A program made the position numbers and the translations under genes. Below, piece by piece: positions 40,601 to 53,661 of a DNA stretch of 64,000 nucleotides. Position 1 is the first letter of the stretch. Every line of letters starts with the position of its first letter. The stretch covers positions 30,836,254 through 30,900,253 of the forward strand of contig NC_056765.1 of assembly GCF_018687715.1 (NCBI RefSeq), given 5' to 3'. The notes beneath the pieces are model-generated. The model saw nothing but the letters and a program-made list of their open reading frames with translations. It was not told the origin of the DNA and did not search any database. This DNA comes from Carya illinoinensis. Its lineage: Eukaryota; Streptophyta; Magnoliopsida; Fagales; Juglandaceae.

Positions 40601-43600
40601 ATTTAAGTCATGTGAATGATGTGCACTTTACACACCGACTTGAAAATATAAGAACTCTTTAAATATTTAATCAAAGTGTGTAATTATTTGAGTGCTATCA
40701 TGTTGGCAAATATGTGTATTTTAGGATCCACATATGGAATTAATATTCTCAAATGTAGGTCCTAAATTGATAAAAATACCTGCTTCGGAAAGGGGGCGTC
40801 CGGTCCTGCAACGTCGAGGATAGGGGTGCTCTTTGCCACCCAGTACTGGTCTTTGAAGTTCGAGGCTCTTATCGGGTTCCCCAAGATCATTGTACACATC
40901 ATAATCGTATATCCTCTCAAATCTCTTAGGTTCTCCTTCACCGTTTCCTCGCAAACTCTCCAGGTCTTCTTCTCTTAGCCTCCGCAATCCACTTGGTGTT
41001 TGTGAGGGCAAGTATGACTGCTCCATTCGAACACGTGAACTCAGATACTTATAAAAAAGATGTTAGCTAGTTTTTTTTCCATGTTTTTGGGTATTTCTTA
41101 TGTGCCTGATATATATGTTCTACGTGCATCATCATGATCCTTTAAGATGAAGATGAGGATATATATATTCAACGCACTTCATTTCATGAAAGTGAGTAAA
41201 TATAATATTTATATAAAAATAATAATTATTTAATGGTAGACTTCACTATTTTATAAATGAAATACACGAATATTCTAGAACTCTATTTAGCATGCATTGT
41301 TATTCAAATAATTAATTGAGATGATAATTATAAGAACTAAGAATCTAGGTGATCGATATATATGTGTGTGTGTATATATATATATATATGCATCATGATG
41401 CAGTACGTACGCACCTTATTGGTGAAAAATACCCTCTTGACAGGATTGTCGAACTTGGAGTGAACCCAGGAGCAACATGTCACATTTATGGGGCCTTGAG
41501 GTAAGCCATGGATGAGTATAGTCTCTACGAACATCTCCCTGTGGTGCTCATTTTCAACCAACACAGCCCCAACCTCTCCAAAATCAACTGGCACTTCAAA
41601 TTCCGTCTCGTACTTCACCCCCTCCTCCCCTTTCCCCGCCTTGTGTGCATATGCTTCAACCCTTTCTTTCTCTAATCCCGTCTCTAATTCAATAAACATG
41701 CACGTACGTACGTACGTACGCATGTAAATAATTAATTCACCAAATTAGCCTAATTATATATATATATATTAAACAAAACAGAATTAATATTAAAAAAGCT
41801 AAGGGGTCATCCTATTTTTCTTGTTCCATAATTAATTCAAATATTAGTCTTTTCGTTGACTTATTTTTATACTTCTTATAAATAATATGTTTCGAGATCT
41901 CTCTAATGATACCCGATAAATCCAAAAATGTATATAGTAATAATAATTCTGATTTTTACAAAACACACTTCTTATATTATATATTAAAATTAAAAGAGAG
42001 TTTTCCTCCAAACTGGATTAAAGAATTTGCCTCTTGTCCCCCACTCCGAGCTTGTAACATATATAAGATAATATTTTGTATTAGACTTTTGAAAACACAC
42101 GCGCGCATTTACTGTTAATTATCACATGCTCAACAGGAGAAAAGATATACCCAAAACATCTTTCACAATAATTTACATAATATATGTTATAAAATAAAGA
42201 TATTTTTGTAAAATGATATTAATTTTATAAAATAGTTTATAAAAATATCTCTCCTTTTAAATATTATTATGTAAAATATTATAAAATGTTATATGTATTT
42301 ATCATTTTCCTTCCACAAAAATTCAGAATTCATTCTTATCCATGCATGCATAGAGTTTATTGGAATCATATATGTATATATATAGAAAAATTTTATATAC
42401 TATATTATTATCCTACTTATATTTTTAAAAAAAATATAACTCGTTTATCACTATTTAAATATATATATATATATATACTAGGTCAAAACAACGTGCAAAG
42501 CACGTTTATTTAATTGGGTGAGATAAGATTTTTAATAAAAAAATATATATATAATATTTTACAAAAAAATTTAATTAATGCATAATTTAATGCAAAAATA
42601 AATAAATTTTAGGAAATATCTTAGATAATAATAAGTTAGTAAAGTATAAGATATTTCAATAGGTATATTTTGGCCAAATATCATAATGGTTAATTTACGC
42701 TTGTAGTTAAATTATATTTTAGTTTAAAATCAAATATACAACATTATATATATACATGTAGGTACTACATACGTTCAGATTATTTTTTTTCCTCTCGTCT
42801 TCTTTCTCTGATCTATTTTTTTTTTCTTTATGTATATATATATATAAATAAAAATATCAGCTAGCACATTTTGATCATACGATCTTTGTGCTTATAAATT
42901 AATTCCTATGCTTTGCATGCATGTCTTTTAATTAGCAATTAATACTTGTGGTATTAGAAGATCAAGGGGCAAAAACGTAAAAGTAAAAGCAGAATTTTTT
43001 ATTGGTTTAAAAGTAAAAGCAACTCAGAGACAAAAACGTAACTACATAACAAAAATAAGAAAATTACTATTCATTACTGTTCATATGGTATAGACACGTA
43101 TTATAATAGAATATATATATATTTATATATATGCTTAATCAATTAATCATAACATCGAACTTATCAGAAAAGATCTATACAAAAATATACTATTATTTAA
43201 CAACCCATTTCACAATTCATCAATATGCATGATAGTTTTATTTCATAAAAAGTTATTAAGTTTTTTTAATTTAATTTTGATTTTTTATTTAGTTAAATTT
43301 CAAATTTTATTGTACCTTTTAACATTCACTAAATTGTAAAATAGTTATAAAAAATATTATGTATGTATTATTAATTTTTTTTCCTTTCAAGTCGAACACA
43401 TTAACTATGATCTAACCATTATCGTACAAGAAAATAAACATAAATGATATTTACAGTATTGAATTGTGTAAACTTTGTATATTTTTTTTTAAATATTTAG
43501 AACCCATGTACAAAAACATTACTGTAAAAGAAATAATCAAGCTTTGAGAAATATTTTTAAAAGTTAAAAAAATGGTAGGAATTTTAACACTCAACCTGTC

Positions 43601-44497
43601 TATTTCTGTACTTTTTTTTTTTTAGAAGTTTAATATTAGAAGTTGAAAGTGGTGGGAGGAAAGAATGAGTAATGTAATCAAACTATCAAATTTTAAAACA
43701 ATAGGGTGGAATAGAATCAGTATTGCTCAGACCCTCACCTAACTTCTTATCTCTACATTTTGGAATATTGTTCAATTTAATCTCAAGCTCAAAAACATTA
43801 AAAATAATTATAATAATTATTTAACTAAGATTAAACACAAAAAATAAAATAAAAAGAATTCTATGTATTAGAAGATCAGGATAAAAATTTTTAATTAGTA
43901 ATTAATACTTATTATATTAAAAGATCATCAGATAAAAATGTAAAAGTAAAAATAGAGTTTTTTATTAATTTAAAATAAAAACCATTCAGGGGGTAAATAT
44001 TCAAAACTGACAACTGACAACGTACATCTTGCCTATGCTACACGTCGGGACCAGCGCCTGTGTTCTCTCACTATTGATCATTTGTCTTCATCTTGTCGTT
44101 TGCTAGCTTGTGAAAACTTATACCGCGTACAAATTGAAGCTTAATTTCTAATATTCTATATTATATATATAGATATCTTTGTAGCCATATATGATCATTA
44201 TGTGAAGTAGAAAAGCTTGCAATTATAAATATTAGTCTCTAATTAATAATTAGTTTCTATGGCCAATATATATTTATCAAACAACAGAAAAATCACGAAC
44301 CCCTTATAGCTACTATATACCCACCCCATGCAGTAAATCCATTAAATATTTTTTTTCCAAAAATAAAGAAAGAAAATTAAAGAAATCTTTCAATATTATT
44401 GTCTTTAATTTCTCGAATATCCGTCGATCCTTGTGGATCGGAACACACCTTTTGCACCTTTATAATTTATAACTTATGATAAGTTCCTCGTGATCAC

Positions 44498-44535
<38 letters not shown>

Positions 44536-45405
44536 GTACTTGATAATGAAACAAAAGCGATTGTACAAGCTGAACTAATCTCATGTCGTCCTGTTATTCG
44601 AACAGTAACGTCGCATAGTAACAACATCAAAACTCTCTGAAAAAAATAATAAATAATAAATAAATAAAAAATTAGCTGGAGAAAGACTCGATCAACCCAG
44701 GCAGAAAAAGTAAGAAATTAATAATTCTTAATCATCGCGGCAAGGTGCCAAAAGTTTCAGAGCTGAAAATAGTAGAGTTTTTGAACAACAAATTAAAGGA
44801 AACCTGCAGCGGACTGAGATTCAGACCAACAAGCTAGCTTTGATTATAAAAATAAAAAAAAATTCAAATACCATAAGGGAATTAAAAAATAAACATAAAC
44901 ATGCAAGTTTCAGTAGTAAATTAACCTTATTTTCCATTCGATATATTGAGTTAGTACGTCCGTAGTTGATAGCTTAGCTAATTAATTAATTAAAAGAAGA
45001 CTTACCGGAATCAAGCTCGGAGCTAACTAACTCCAGGAGGAGTGTTTTACCAAGCAAATCTTTGATATCATCAAGCCCTCGCTGTATCCCAAGGTTTGAC
45101 AGAAACCCACGAACCGTTGGTTTCACGATTACAACGGCTTGAACACTAATAAAAGACTTCTCGGTAGCCTCGGATGTCGTAGTTGTTGGAGTAGTACTAG
45201 TGCTAGCAACACTTTTTATGTTGCTAGAAATGAACCCAGTACAGTGAATGGCTTTGTTGTACTTCTTTCGGATGGAGGATTTTGACCAGATTGGAAGCGA
45301 AGAACTGACATCGATATGGATGAATGGCTTCTGCAACAGGCTGAAGAGGCCGGTTTCAGAACTGCGTGACTGGCAAATTCGAGGCAACATTGTTTTAGGG
45401 TTCAC
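37608..45405 (-). CDS. 13-lipoxygenase, chloroplast type (LOX2-like), 9 exons
   Basis: Non-haem iron dioxygenase that peroxidises linolenic/linoleic acid, first step of oxylipin and jasmonate synthesis. Exons on the minus strand: 45405-45006, 41683-41415, 41017-40780, 40447-40121, 39995-39910, 39785-39675, 39554-39253, 39139-38873, 38367-37608. Total 2760 nt, 919 aa, every junction in phase, no stop. The Ser/Thr-rich N-terminus (about 1-60) looks like a plastid transit peptide; a PLAT/LH2 domain follows (about 75-220), then the catalytic domain. Iron ligands: His577 and His582 (HQLVSHWLRTH), His769 ([11 protein letters not shown]), Asn773 and the C-terminal Ile919 (SISI). 13-specificity is inferred from the plastid-type N-terminus and overall similarity. 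Intron 1 is 3.3 kb and repeat-rich. A relic of its 3' end lies at 18230-18372. Confidence 0.93.
40548..40655. mobile_element. MITE remnant in lipoxygenase intron 3
   Basis: CATGACATAATTTAATTT...ACTATTTAAGTCATGTGAATGATGTGCACTTTACACACC resembles the elements at 17930-18075 and 48236-48339. Ends not exact. Confidence 0.5.
41684..45005 (-). other. lipoxygenase intron 1 (3.3 kb), repeat-rich
   Basis: Non-coding. The acceptor side holds alternating ACGT repeats (41704-41720). An imperfect duplicate of about 110 bp occurs at 42930-43045 and 43880-43995 (AATTAGCAATTAATACTT...AAAAACGTAAAAGTAAAAG). Around 42478, CTAGGTCAAAACAACGTGCAAAGCACG looks like a transposon terminus, but no partner end was found. 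(TA)n lies at 44505-44528. Confidence 0.5.
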
Positions 45406-45524
45406 AGTAGAAGATAATACCCAAGTAAGGAACCAGAGATAATCAAGCTAGCTATATTATATGTAGTTCTTGGCCGGATAACTGGAGTTTAGTATGTGGT
45501 TGCTAAGCATGCACTGATCTCTGT

Positions 45525-45540
45525 ATATATTGAGAGAGAC
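45525..45540 (-). promoter_or_regulatory. candidate TATA box of the lipoxygenase
   Basis: On the minus strand CAATATATACAGAG lies about 125 bp upstream of the start codon at 45405, followed by a plausible short leader. Position is right for a plant core promoter; not otherwise tested. Confidence 0.4.
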
Positions 45541-45764
45541 AAGACCACGATTTCCATATGCTCTCATAATACTGCAAGTAATTTATTTCACGTGAAAATG
45601 ATGATGTAATAATTTGGCAAGATTGCAAAAGGATCCAAATGTGTTTCATTCATGAGCTTGATGTACACATGACTATTCTACCTAGGAATTTGGTCCCCAA
45701 CCTAGAACTCCCGAAACATCTAATATTTTTTTCAGCTTTTGGTTAATTTCTCTAGTTTGGTTGT

Positions 45765-46090
45765 TGGAATGTACTGAAATCAATTCAGTTCAATCTAATT
45801 TTAAGCTGAGTCTAACATCCAAACACATTATCATTAAATTACTAAATTCATCTTAATTCATGAAAACCTCTTTACACATGGACCCACAATATTTTTCAAC
45901 TCAACACTTCTTTACACGTGGGATTCATAACATTTTTCAACTTCTTATAAATAGTATTAAACTCATCTTAACATCCAAACACATTTAAATTCATCTTAGA
46001 TGGGCCCCACAAAACTCACTTCATTATCTCAGTTAACTACTATTCATAAAGAACTGAGTTCAGCTCAATATCTAAACGCAGCCTTAGAGT
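45765..46090. mobile_element. MITE (hAT-like, walnut/pecan-type)
   Basis: The right end read backwards, GGCTGCGTTTAGATATTGAGCTGAACTCAG, resembles the left end (TTTGGTTGTTGGAATGTACTGAAATCAATTCAG). Inside are internal repeats (TTACACATGGACCCAC, TTACACGTGGGATTCA). Non-coding, about 320 bp. The class is a guess. Confidence 0.55.
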
Positions 46091-46292
46091 TCATAAAGGC
46101 AATTGGAATATTATAAGTTGGATATATACCATGTACACGTAATCTTTACTTCAATGCATACATGCTACTTCTTGGCTTCTAGTTTCGGCCAGTTCAAGTG
46201 TCTATATAGAGCGATAATAAAGAGACATACTTTAAGATAGAGATACACATAAAACAGTCTCACAATTTAAAAATACATGGAGTTATCTGACT

Positions 46293-46351
<59 letters not shown>

Positions 46352-47035
46352 CGAGGAACCTCTCCAAGGCAGGGTCCTTCGGACCCACCCCTGCAGATTT
46401 ATAAACCCCAGTCCCTGCACCGCACTCTTGAAAGTTTCCTACACGGAACTGGTTAAATCGCTAGTTTTTAACCAATGATGTGACCCCAAATGATTGTTTA
46501 CACCTGTGAGATATTGTTGAATCTTAGATCTTGAAGGGAGTGATACCCCAAGACCCAAGCATTCACTACTTGAACCAACCCCTTAGGATAATCTAACTTT
46601 AAAAGGCAAAGAATGAACCAATTTAATTAGTATTTAACCCTTATAAAATAAAATGGTACTTTATAAACTAAATTCGTATACCTTGAAGCATTAATTATTT
46701 TAATTAGAAAGATAATGGTACTCCATTTTTATTAATAAACCTACCAGCTTAAAGGATGATCATATCATAATTAATAGAATCTTTAAAAGAGTGTTAATAG
46801 TACTAGTATTTTGGTCTACAAATTAATCTCTTAGTTATAAGTAAATAGATCTTGTATGCCCTTACTCTTCTTTGTTTTTATATATGTTAGTACTGGTGCC
46901 AAATTAACGTTGAAAACATTGTTGAGCAAAGATGACATTCTGTAGCTTACATATAAGTGTATGTTTATAGTAAATTCGGGCTCGTTGTGATCTTCTTTTT
47001 AAATACAATAACTCTTGGTGAGTTCATTGCTCATT
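46091..47035. other. intergenic upstream of the lipoxygenase, with (TG)n
   Basis: (TG)22 at 46305-46349 after a short (TA)n. Just after it, 46352-46480 is unusually GC-rich (CCTTCGGACCCACCCCTGCAG) and could be the edge of an old element. No gene seen. Confidence 0.4.
46305..46349. repeat. (TG)n microsatellite
   Basis: About 45 bp of uninterrupted TG, preceded by (TA)7. Confidence 0.95.
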
Positions 47036-47039
47036 CGAC

Positions 47040-48070
47040 TCAAAAAGATACGTCACTTGCTCTTGTTCCTTTTTTGTGACTTTGTCTCTTTGGGTTTGGA
47101 GATGTAAAGTACGTATGGAAGGTAAAAGGAGTTCTATGGGCTCTTTATGGGGATCGATCAAGGCTGCTATTGCCTGGGTGGATCTTCGATTGCGTGCTAC
47201 TAAAAAAATGAATGATGGAGGCGAAAAATTTTTGAAGTTTTTTTCTATTCCGATTAAACATGTTAAGAGGTAGAGATCTTATCTTGTGAAATGGATGAAA
47301 CCGGTCTCAGGCTGGTTTAAATTAAATGTGGATAGGAGTTCTTTGAGAAATCCGACTTGTATGGGTGTAGGTGGTTTAATTAGAAACGATGAGAGGAATC
47401 TTACTTGGGCCTTAGCTAAAGAAATGGGGCATGGTTCCAATAATGAAGCTGAGCTCATTGCACTTTTTTATAGTCTTCAATATTATAAGTACTTGGTAAT
47501 TCAAAGAGTGGAGATTGAATTAGACTCTTTGTTAGTGGTTCATTGGTTAGAAAAAGCGCGATGTGGTATATGGTATCTTGAAGATATTGGAAAAAGATAA
47601 AAACTATTCTTGCCACCTTAGAAGTTAAGGTTCAACATATTTATAAAGAAGGCAATGCAGGAGCAGATTTCTTGGCACGCTAGGCCTCAAATCAGAATAA
47701 TGGTACGTGGAATACTTATAATGAATGCCGCATTTGCTTAAAGGGATTCTCAAAGTTGATAAAATGGGTCTTCCAGCTATCCGCCTATAAGCGGTAAATA
47801 AGGTGCTTATGGACAGAATGAGAGCGTCAAGTGATTTATTCAGATGTTTTATTTGGTATTTTTTTAGGCTTGTTAGTTGCTGGTTGTTTTATTTGGTTTT
47901 TTGGTTTTTTTTTTTTTTTGACACTTGGTTTTGGGTTAGATTATAGCGTTCTATCTTGTAAACCCCAAGTGTAATGATATTATCACAGTATTCTTCCGCC
48001 ACAAGTGAGGGTTAATTAATAAATTTGAGACAAGGCCACTATATGTGTGGCTATTGGCTCTTCATTAAAA
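47040..48070 (+). mobile_element. LINE 3'-end fragment with RNase H domain
   Basis: An RNase H-like frame of 104 residues at 47286-47600 (KPVSGWFKLNVDRSSL, GVGGLIRND, NNEAELIALFYSL, VEIELDSLLVVHWL) with decayed continuation (GNAGADFLAR-like at about 47650). Typical of the C-terminus of plant L1-type elements. The preceding frame (47076-47273) looks like the linker region. The Asp of the usual NxDGSS motif is kept (NVDRSS) but Gly is Arg. No RT remains in the window. Confidence 0.75.
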
Positions 48071-48203
48071 AAATAGTTCATTGGTTACTAAAACAAAGAA
48101 GATCGGGAGAAAATGGTAATCTTCATATTTGGGCCAATTGCATGGATATATAAGAAGCTACCAAATCAAAATTAAAGAAGGAAATTTTGGCGAGATTTGG
48201 AGG

Positions 48204-48235
<32 letters not shown>

Positions 48236-48237
<2 letters not shown>

Positions 48238-48339
48238 TGTGCATAAAGTGTGCTCTACATACCATTCACATCATTTAAATAATAAAATTTAATTTGTAAA
48301 ATTCAAATTTTACAATTTATTTTTCAAATCAAATTATGT
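48236..48339. mobile_element. MITE, left part (split by CACTA-2)
   Basis: TTGTGCATAAAGTGTGC... to ...AAATCAAATTATGT. Continues at 53662 with TGCCATGTAAGCACTTT. In the related element at 17930 the complementary strand runs AAATTATGTTATGTAAACAC without interruption, so the CACTA element between 48340 and 53661 is an insertion into this MITE. Confidence 0.7.
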
Positions 48340-48429
48340 CACTACAACAAATTTCATTTATTGTGACGGACAAAACAATCACAGAAAATAAGAAAACCGT
48401 TATAGAGTTGCAACATTTGAACATGAAGA

Positions 48430-48900
48430 GATTTTGTGATAGTTAAATTTTATTACAGAAAGTACATTCGAAAGTTGATAATAACGTTCAAACGTTCACC
48501 CGACCAAGTAGCTTTTGAAAGATAAATATCAAATGTTTGATATTTTTCATTCAAACATTAGATTTTTACGTTCAAACACATGTATGTTCATTTGTGATAT
48601 GACGTTTGAATTTTACATTCGCATGTTATTAGGCAATTGTTCAAACGTCAAAGATTAAATGTTCAGGTGGTTAATAAATGCATTCGAATGCATCTTCTTT
48701 AATCATTCAAACATTAAGAAATATTCATTCAAATATAATAGAATACATTTGAACATTTGTAAAGTATATACGTTCAAACATAATATCTTACGTTTGAACT
48801 TATATATCACACGTCTGTGTAGTTATGTTCAAACGTTGTTTCAAACTTAAAGGTTGGTTCGAATATTTTTTGTTTACATTCAAACGTATTTATTAAACCT
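48430..48900. repeat. CACTA-2 left subterminal repeats
   Basis: At least ten variants of TTCAAACGTT or its complement (e.g. 48486, 48567, 48650, 48774, 48830, 48879). The same motif recurs near the right end, as expected for transposase-binding arrays. Confidence 0.8.
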
Positions 48901-50435
48901 AATAATTTCATAAAATTAAAAACCATACAAATTGTATCATATTATACCACAAAGAGTATCATCTCATGAAAATGTTTTAGAGAGTTGCAAAATTAGACAA
49001 CAAAAGTTTTAAACAATGATAGACTTTATTTCTTCTTCTTTCCTCACCTACCACAATCATGTTGCAATGACATTACATGTTCCATCTGAACCAGCATATC
49101 CCTCTATACTTGTTCTTAGATTTCAATGCGTATTCTTTTTTCTTGGTCTCTTTGTCGCTCTTGTAAACATGTCTCTAAATCAGACTATCACAATAAGATA
49201 GCCTTTAACTCCTGCTCTCTCAACTTCATCTACGTCAAAATACTTGATAAGATCACTACCTTCTGAAGTTTTGACCATGGAGGATGAGCCGACACGTTTA
49301 AAAGAACGTTTTAAACCTTTGACCAAACCAGACTTAATCCTAAGGACCTACGTAAATATGTCGATGTAATTGGGAGAAAATTCTTCAAAGACAAACTGCA
49401 TCTCAATCATTTTTTTCTACAAGAATTAGTAAGAAAACCACATAATAAGTAACATATTAAAAGAAATAGTAAGAAAACATAATATCCATTCATATGTTGT
49501 GATAATTTATTCACACAAAATAAATGTTACTTACATAATTATATTTGTGAGTAGCAGCATAGTTATAAATGAGGAAGAAATTTTCAGGATCATCATGTTT
49601 CTAACAAAGTCACAGTAGTAAATTTAAAAAATAATGTTAGAACTTATATAAAGAATATGATAAAAATGACTGAATTTTAATAAATAATTACCATTTTATT
49701 GGCAAGGCATTGGAATGACCTTGAACCGTCGAGATGGTGGATTGTTAAAGATGTTCTATTATGTGAATTTACATAACTTAAGTGTTGTAAGAGAAATTAA
49801 CAACATTAAATATAATCTATGAAACCAATATAAATATAAATAAGTTTTAAGAAAAAAATCTAGAATACCTGATAATTTGGGCTTGCGAAAAGATCACAAT
49901 ACTTCCTTTAATCGTCTAACTTCATTTTTTGAAAAAGAGACTAAGTAGTATATTCCAACGTCTCACAAATCAAAACATAATCACAAAATAAATCACAACA
50001 TAATCACAATATAATCACCAAATTAATCATAACATAATCATAATATAATCCTACAAATTATCACAATATAATCACAAAATAAATCACAAATCACAATATA
50101 ATCACAACGTAATTACAATATAATCCCACAAATCACAATATAATCCAACAATCAAGTTTAGAAATATACCTAGCTAAAATCACAAACTTTTTCTCTTACA
50201 ACTTTTAATAAGCTCTAACAAATATTTCTTCAAAATAAACACAATAAATATTAGTTCAAAATAAACATAATAAATAAATAAACATAACAAATATTCCTTA
50301 AAAATAAAGAAATCAAAATAAATACAATAATAAATACAATAAACACATTATAACACAATAAATACATTCAAGAAATCTCTTCTTCATCTGTTCGTGCTCT
50401 CTCTCTCCTCCCTCTCTATCTTGGTCTTGGTCTCT
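48901..50435. other. CACTA-2 internal region, no gene
   Basis: Very AT-rich. 49970-50150 is built of loose repeats of (A)TAATCACAA. Short frames have no recognisable family. Confidence 0.5.
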
Positions 50436-50440
50436 CTTTC

Positions 50441-50443
<3 letters not shown>

Positions 50444-50511
<68 letters not shown>
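50444..50511. repeat. (CT)34 microsatellite
   Basis: 68 bp of CT inside CACTA-2, surrounded by looser CT-rich sequence (50390-50545). Confidence 0.95.
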
Positions 50512-50512
<1 letters not shown>

Positions 50513-51130
50513 ACTTCTACTCACTCTCTCTCAATCACTCCCTCTCGTCGTAATAGGGAATGAATACCATTCCCCATTTCTTAAACACGTCCCAGAATTT
50601 ATTTGGGAGGTTATCATTGTAATAGGTTAAATTAAACAAAACAACGGTATTCTGTTTAGTACAATCCACTTTTGCAACAATTTTTTAAATGCAAAGTCAT
50701 CAAATCAAAATGCCGTAACGTTCGAATGTTTCAACAAAACGTTTGAACGTTTTTAAAATTTTTTCAATTGTGCTAAGTGTCCCGCTAAGTCTATTCTACG
50801 TACTATAACGTTCAAACATAACAATGTTGACATACGAATATAGATAAAATTAGGTTCCTTATACATGTCATAGAATTAATGCAGGAAAAGTCTCGACAAT
50901 TTTTTTAAAAATGTTCGAGCTTCATTATTTTACTTTTGAATGTAATAAAATAACATTCGAACATAACACGGTTGAGATGCAAACATAGATGAAAGTTTCT
51001 TGTATATGGCATTGAGTCAAAGTGGAAAAGTTCCCGCCCATTTTTTTATAAACGTTCGAACATTCACTATAACATTCTAACGTAATTCATATCATGTTTG
51101 AATATTTATTTACTGTTCGAATGTGGTTTA

Positions 51131-51242
51131 TATATTAATGTTCAATACTCTAATAAATTATATATCATATATTAATGTTCAATACTATAAGAAATTATAA
51201 ATTATATATTAATGTTCAATACTATAAGAAATTATAAATTAC
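51131..51242. repeat. short tandem repeat, about 3 copies
   Basis: The unit TATATTAATGTTCAATACT plus AATAAATTAT or AAGAAATTATAAATTA repeats three times with a period of about 40 bp. Confidence 0.8.
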
Positions 51243-52229
51243 ATAGTATAGTAATATATATAGTATATATTATATGGTTACGCTATTGTGAGGGAAATTG
51301 CATGCTTTTGGGAAAGCATTTTTTGAACTATGAGTGGATGAACAATAAATATTCTAGTAATGGTTGATGATTTATCCCCTTTTTGTGGTAATTTGTTGTT
51401 GATGGAGGAGGAACGAAGTGGTCTGGTATTCCTGATAGGGGCGATTGTGGATACTCTGTCTAAAGGACACTACTGTCAGCTTGGCAAATTATTCATCGAT
51501 AAAGTTATTCTTAAAAATTTAATATTGCTCTTATATTAATATTAACTCCATATAGCATTTTCTCAGTCTACATCTAGGGAAATATATGATATATAATATT
51601 TACATATACATATACTATATATAAAAAAAATATTAATTCCTTTAATTTTTGAAGATTTAAAACTAACATTCGAACATATTAGTTATAACATTCAAACGTT
51701 ATTGTATATATGTAATGTGCCCAAATGTCGAACGGCATTTCCACCCACATCTAAAATTCAAACCGTCAAACTCAACAATCGAATCCGTCACACACCACTC
51801 TTAATCGCCACCATAACCATCACAAAAAAAGAAGGTTAGTGTCCATCTCTCTCCCTTTTATTGTGTTTTTTAACATTTCATACCCAAACCCAGTTAAGGC
51901 TGGATTTGTAACTTAATTTTTCGATCACTATGAGTGGTCAATGGCCATTGTAAATAGTCTACACTCAATGTATACTTCATTTTTACAATAACCATATCAA
52001 GATTAATGTCATATTTGAGAATGTCAAAAATGGCTAAGTCAATTAAGTCATTTCTGGGTTTAAACATTTGAACATGCTATTAACAATGTTTAAACGATTA
52101 GCTCAAAAAGAACGTTCCAAATTCTAAAAAAGAGAGAGTTTTACTCTGAACGTAAGTTGATTTACGTTCAAATCTATTGTTTTGTTCAAATGTAGCATTT
52201 TATTCTGTAACTATATGCGGTGCTTAATT

Positions 52230-53125
52230 CAAGGTATTGGAGGATGTTATCGCCAAGCTACTTGGGATCCATCGTGTATTTGAGGCATCAACTATAGTGG
52301 ATGCTCAGGCTAAGGACACACCAGATTTAGGCACATTTGTATCATCTACTGGCCTAGTTGAGTCTATGGCCAAAGATGTAGACTGGTCGGAGGGTGGGGG
52401 GACTGATTAGCTTCAAGATGGCGACCGTGATGAGGATTTCTTCATTTTCACTAGGAGATACCACACATCATTTGATAAGAACACGTTCTCCCAAATGTTG
52501 CTACTGCCATTTTTCCTCATATTGCATCCAATAGTTACAACAAACATGAATCATGCGGCACATAAGGCCACCTTTAGTTAGACTTGCGACACAATTCCTC
52601 CTATGAGTGGCACATGGAAGGCCCATCGACTTGCCAGTGCGGATATTTGAGAAAATCAGTTACGAGACGAGCATTATCTCTTCTGACAACCTATCATATG
52701 GAGTGATCATTAGTCGGTTATTACTAGGGCGGAGGTTTGAGAGTGGCACTCCAAGCAGAGGAGTGGTTGACTAAGTAGATGAACACCTAGACATGACCTC
52801 ACATCGTCAGAGCATTAGACAAGAAAAATGGCATGCTTGGTGTGAGCCTAGGCCTATACCAAATCTTGTTCCTCCGACCCAGTCTAGAACTGGTATTCCT
52901 CCCCATAGTGTGAGTACTAGTCAGTAGGCGATGGGTACATCTGTAGGGGATTTGCACCCTACTTGGGTTAATGCGATGATCTCAAATATTATTGAACACA
53001 TCGACCAACAAGTCGCATCAAGACAACAGAGTGTCACCAAGGTTGGACATCAATTAGATATCCTAAAAGAAAATGTCAACACATTGACTAAGAAATTTCA
53101 TATATTTGAAAACAACTCTTTCTGA
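52230..53125 (+). pseudogene. decayed coding region inside CACTA-2, family uncertain
   Basis: Plus-strand stretch with protein-like composition but several stops and shifts: VLEDVIAKLLGIHRVFEAS (about 52235), FEKISYETSI with LSYGVIISRLL (about 52650-52720), then a clean 64-residue frame at 52931-53125 ending in a coiled coil (VGHQLDILKENVNTLTKKF). The middle loosely recalls the 'putative plant transposon protein' domain. I cannot assign it firmly; it might be captured host sequence or an old element-encoded protein. Confidence 0.4.
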
Positions 53126-53661
53126 GTTTTGATGCATTTTTATCGTATTTTGTATTTATATTTTAATATATTTCTTTTTCTATACTTTATGTAATGAACG
53201 ATATCATTTAATATATCTAGTGTGTTTGTATTTCAATTCTTACTTTTCTTTAAATTTGAAACTTCATGTTTAATTTTAAAACAGTTCACATTCAAACATT
53301 ATTGATGATTGTTCGAACATATACTAAATCGTTCAAATTGGAAGACAAAATGTTCGAATGACTAGTCTACATATTCTAATGTTCGAACGAATAACTTACA
53401 TGTTCACACATTAGTGGGCTTAATGTTCAAACGTACATTAACATTCAAACGTAGTATTTTATATGTTCACGTGTACTCATTTGAAAATGACATCGTCTGA
53501 GTCACAATAGAACAAAACACTATTATAGTTGGAACATATAACCATTTCTCTTCTACTTTCAGTGACAGCTTTCTTCAACAGTAACAGAAAAGCATTTTTG
53601 TGACTATTTAATGACTGTCACAAATTCAAAACCATCACAAAAACTCAATTGTATTATAGTG

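Larger units (their letters stand above)
48340..53661. mobile_element. CACTA-2: 5.3-kb CACTA element, probably non-autonomous
   Basis: Starts CACTACAACAAATTT (48340) and ends AATTGTATTATAGTG (53661). The inner TIR continues as TTATTGTGACGG on the left against TTTTTGTGATGG (complement of the right). Flanks TGT (48337-48339) and TGC (53662-53664) fit a 3-bp target duplication with one later change. Subterminal regions are full of TTCAAACGTT/AACGTTTGAA-type motifs (48430-48900, 50700-51130, 53280-53460). No transposase or TNPA gene was found; a decayed coding-like stretch lies at 52230-53125. Confidence 0.85.

Noticed and set aside
41700..41722. Alternating ACGT palindrome as a regulatory site
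   Set aside because: It lies in the lipoxygenase intron just before an acceptor and looks like a simple (ACGT)n repeat.
49970..50150. Repeated AATCACAA motifs considered as a CRISPR-like or satellite array
   Set aside because: Spacing is irregular, there are no unique spacers of constant length, and the sequence is AT-rich transposon interior in a plant genome.
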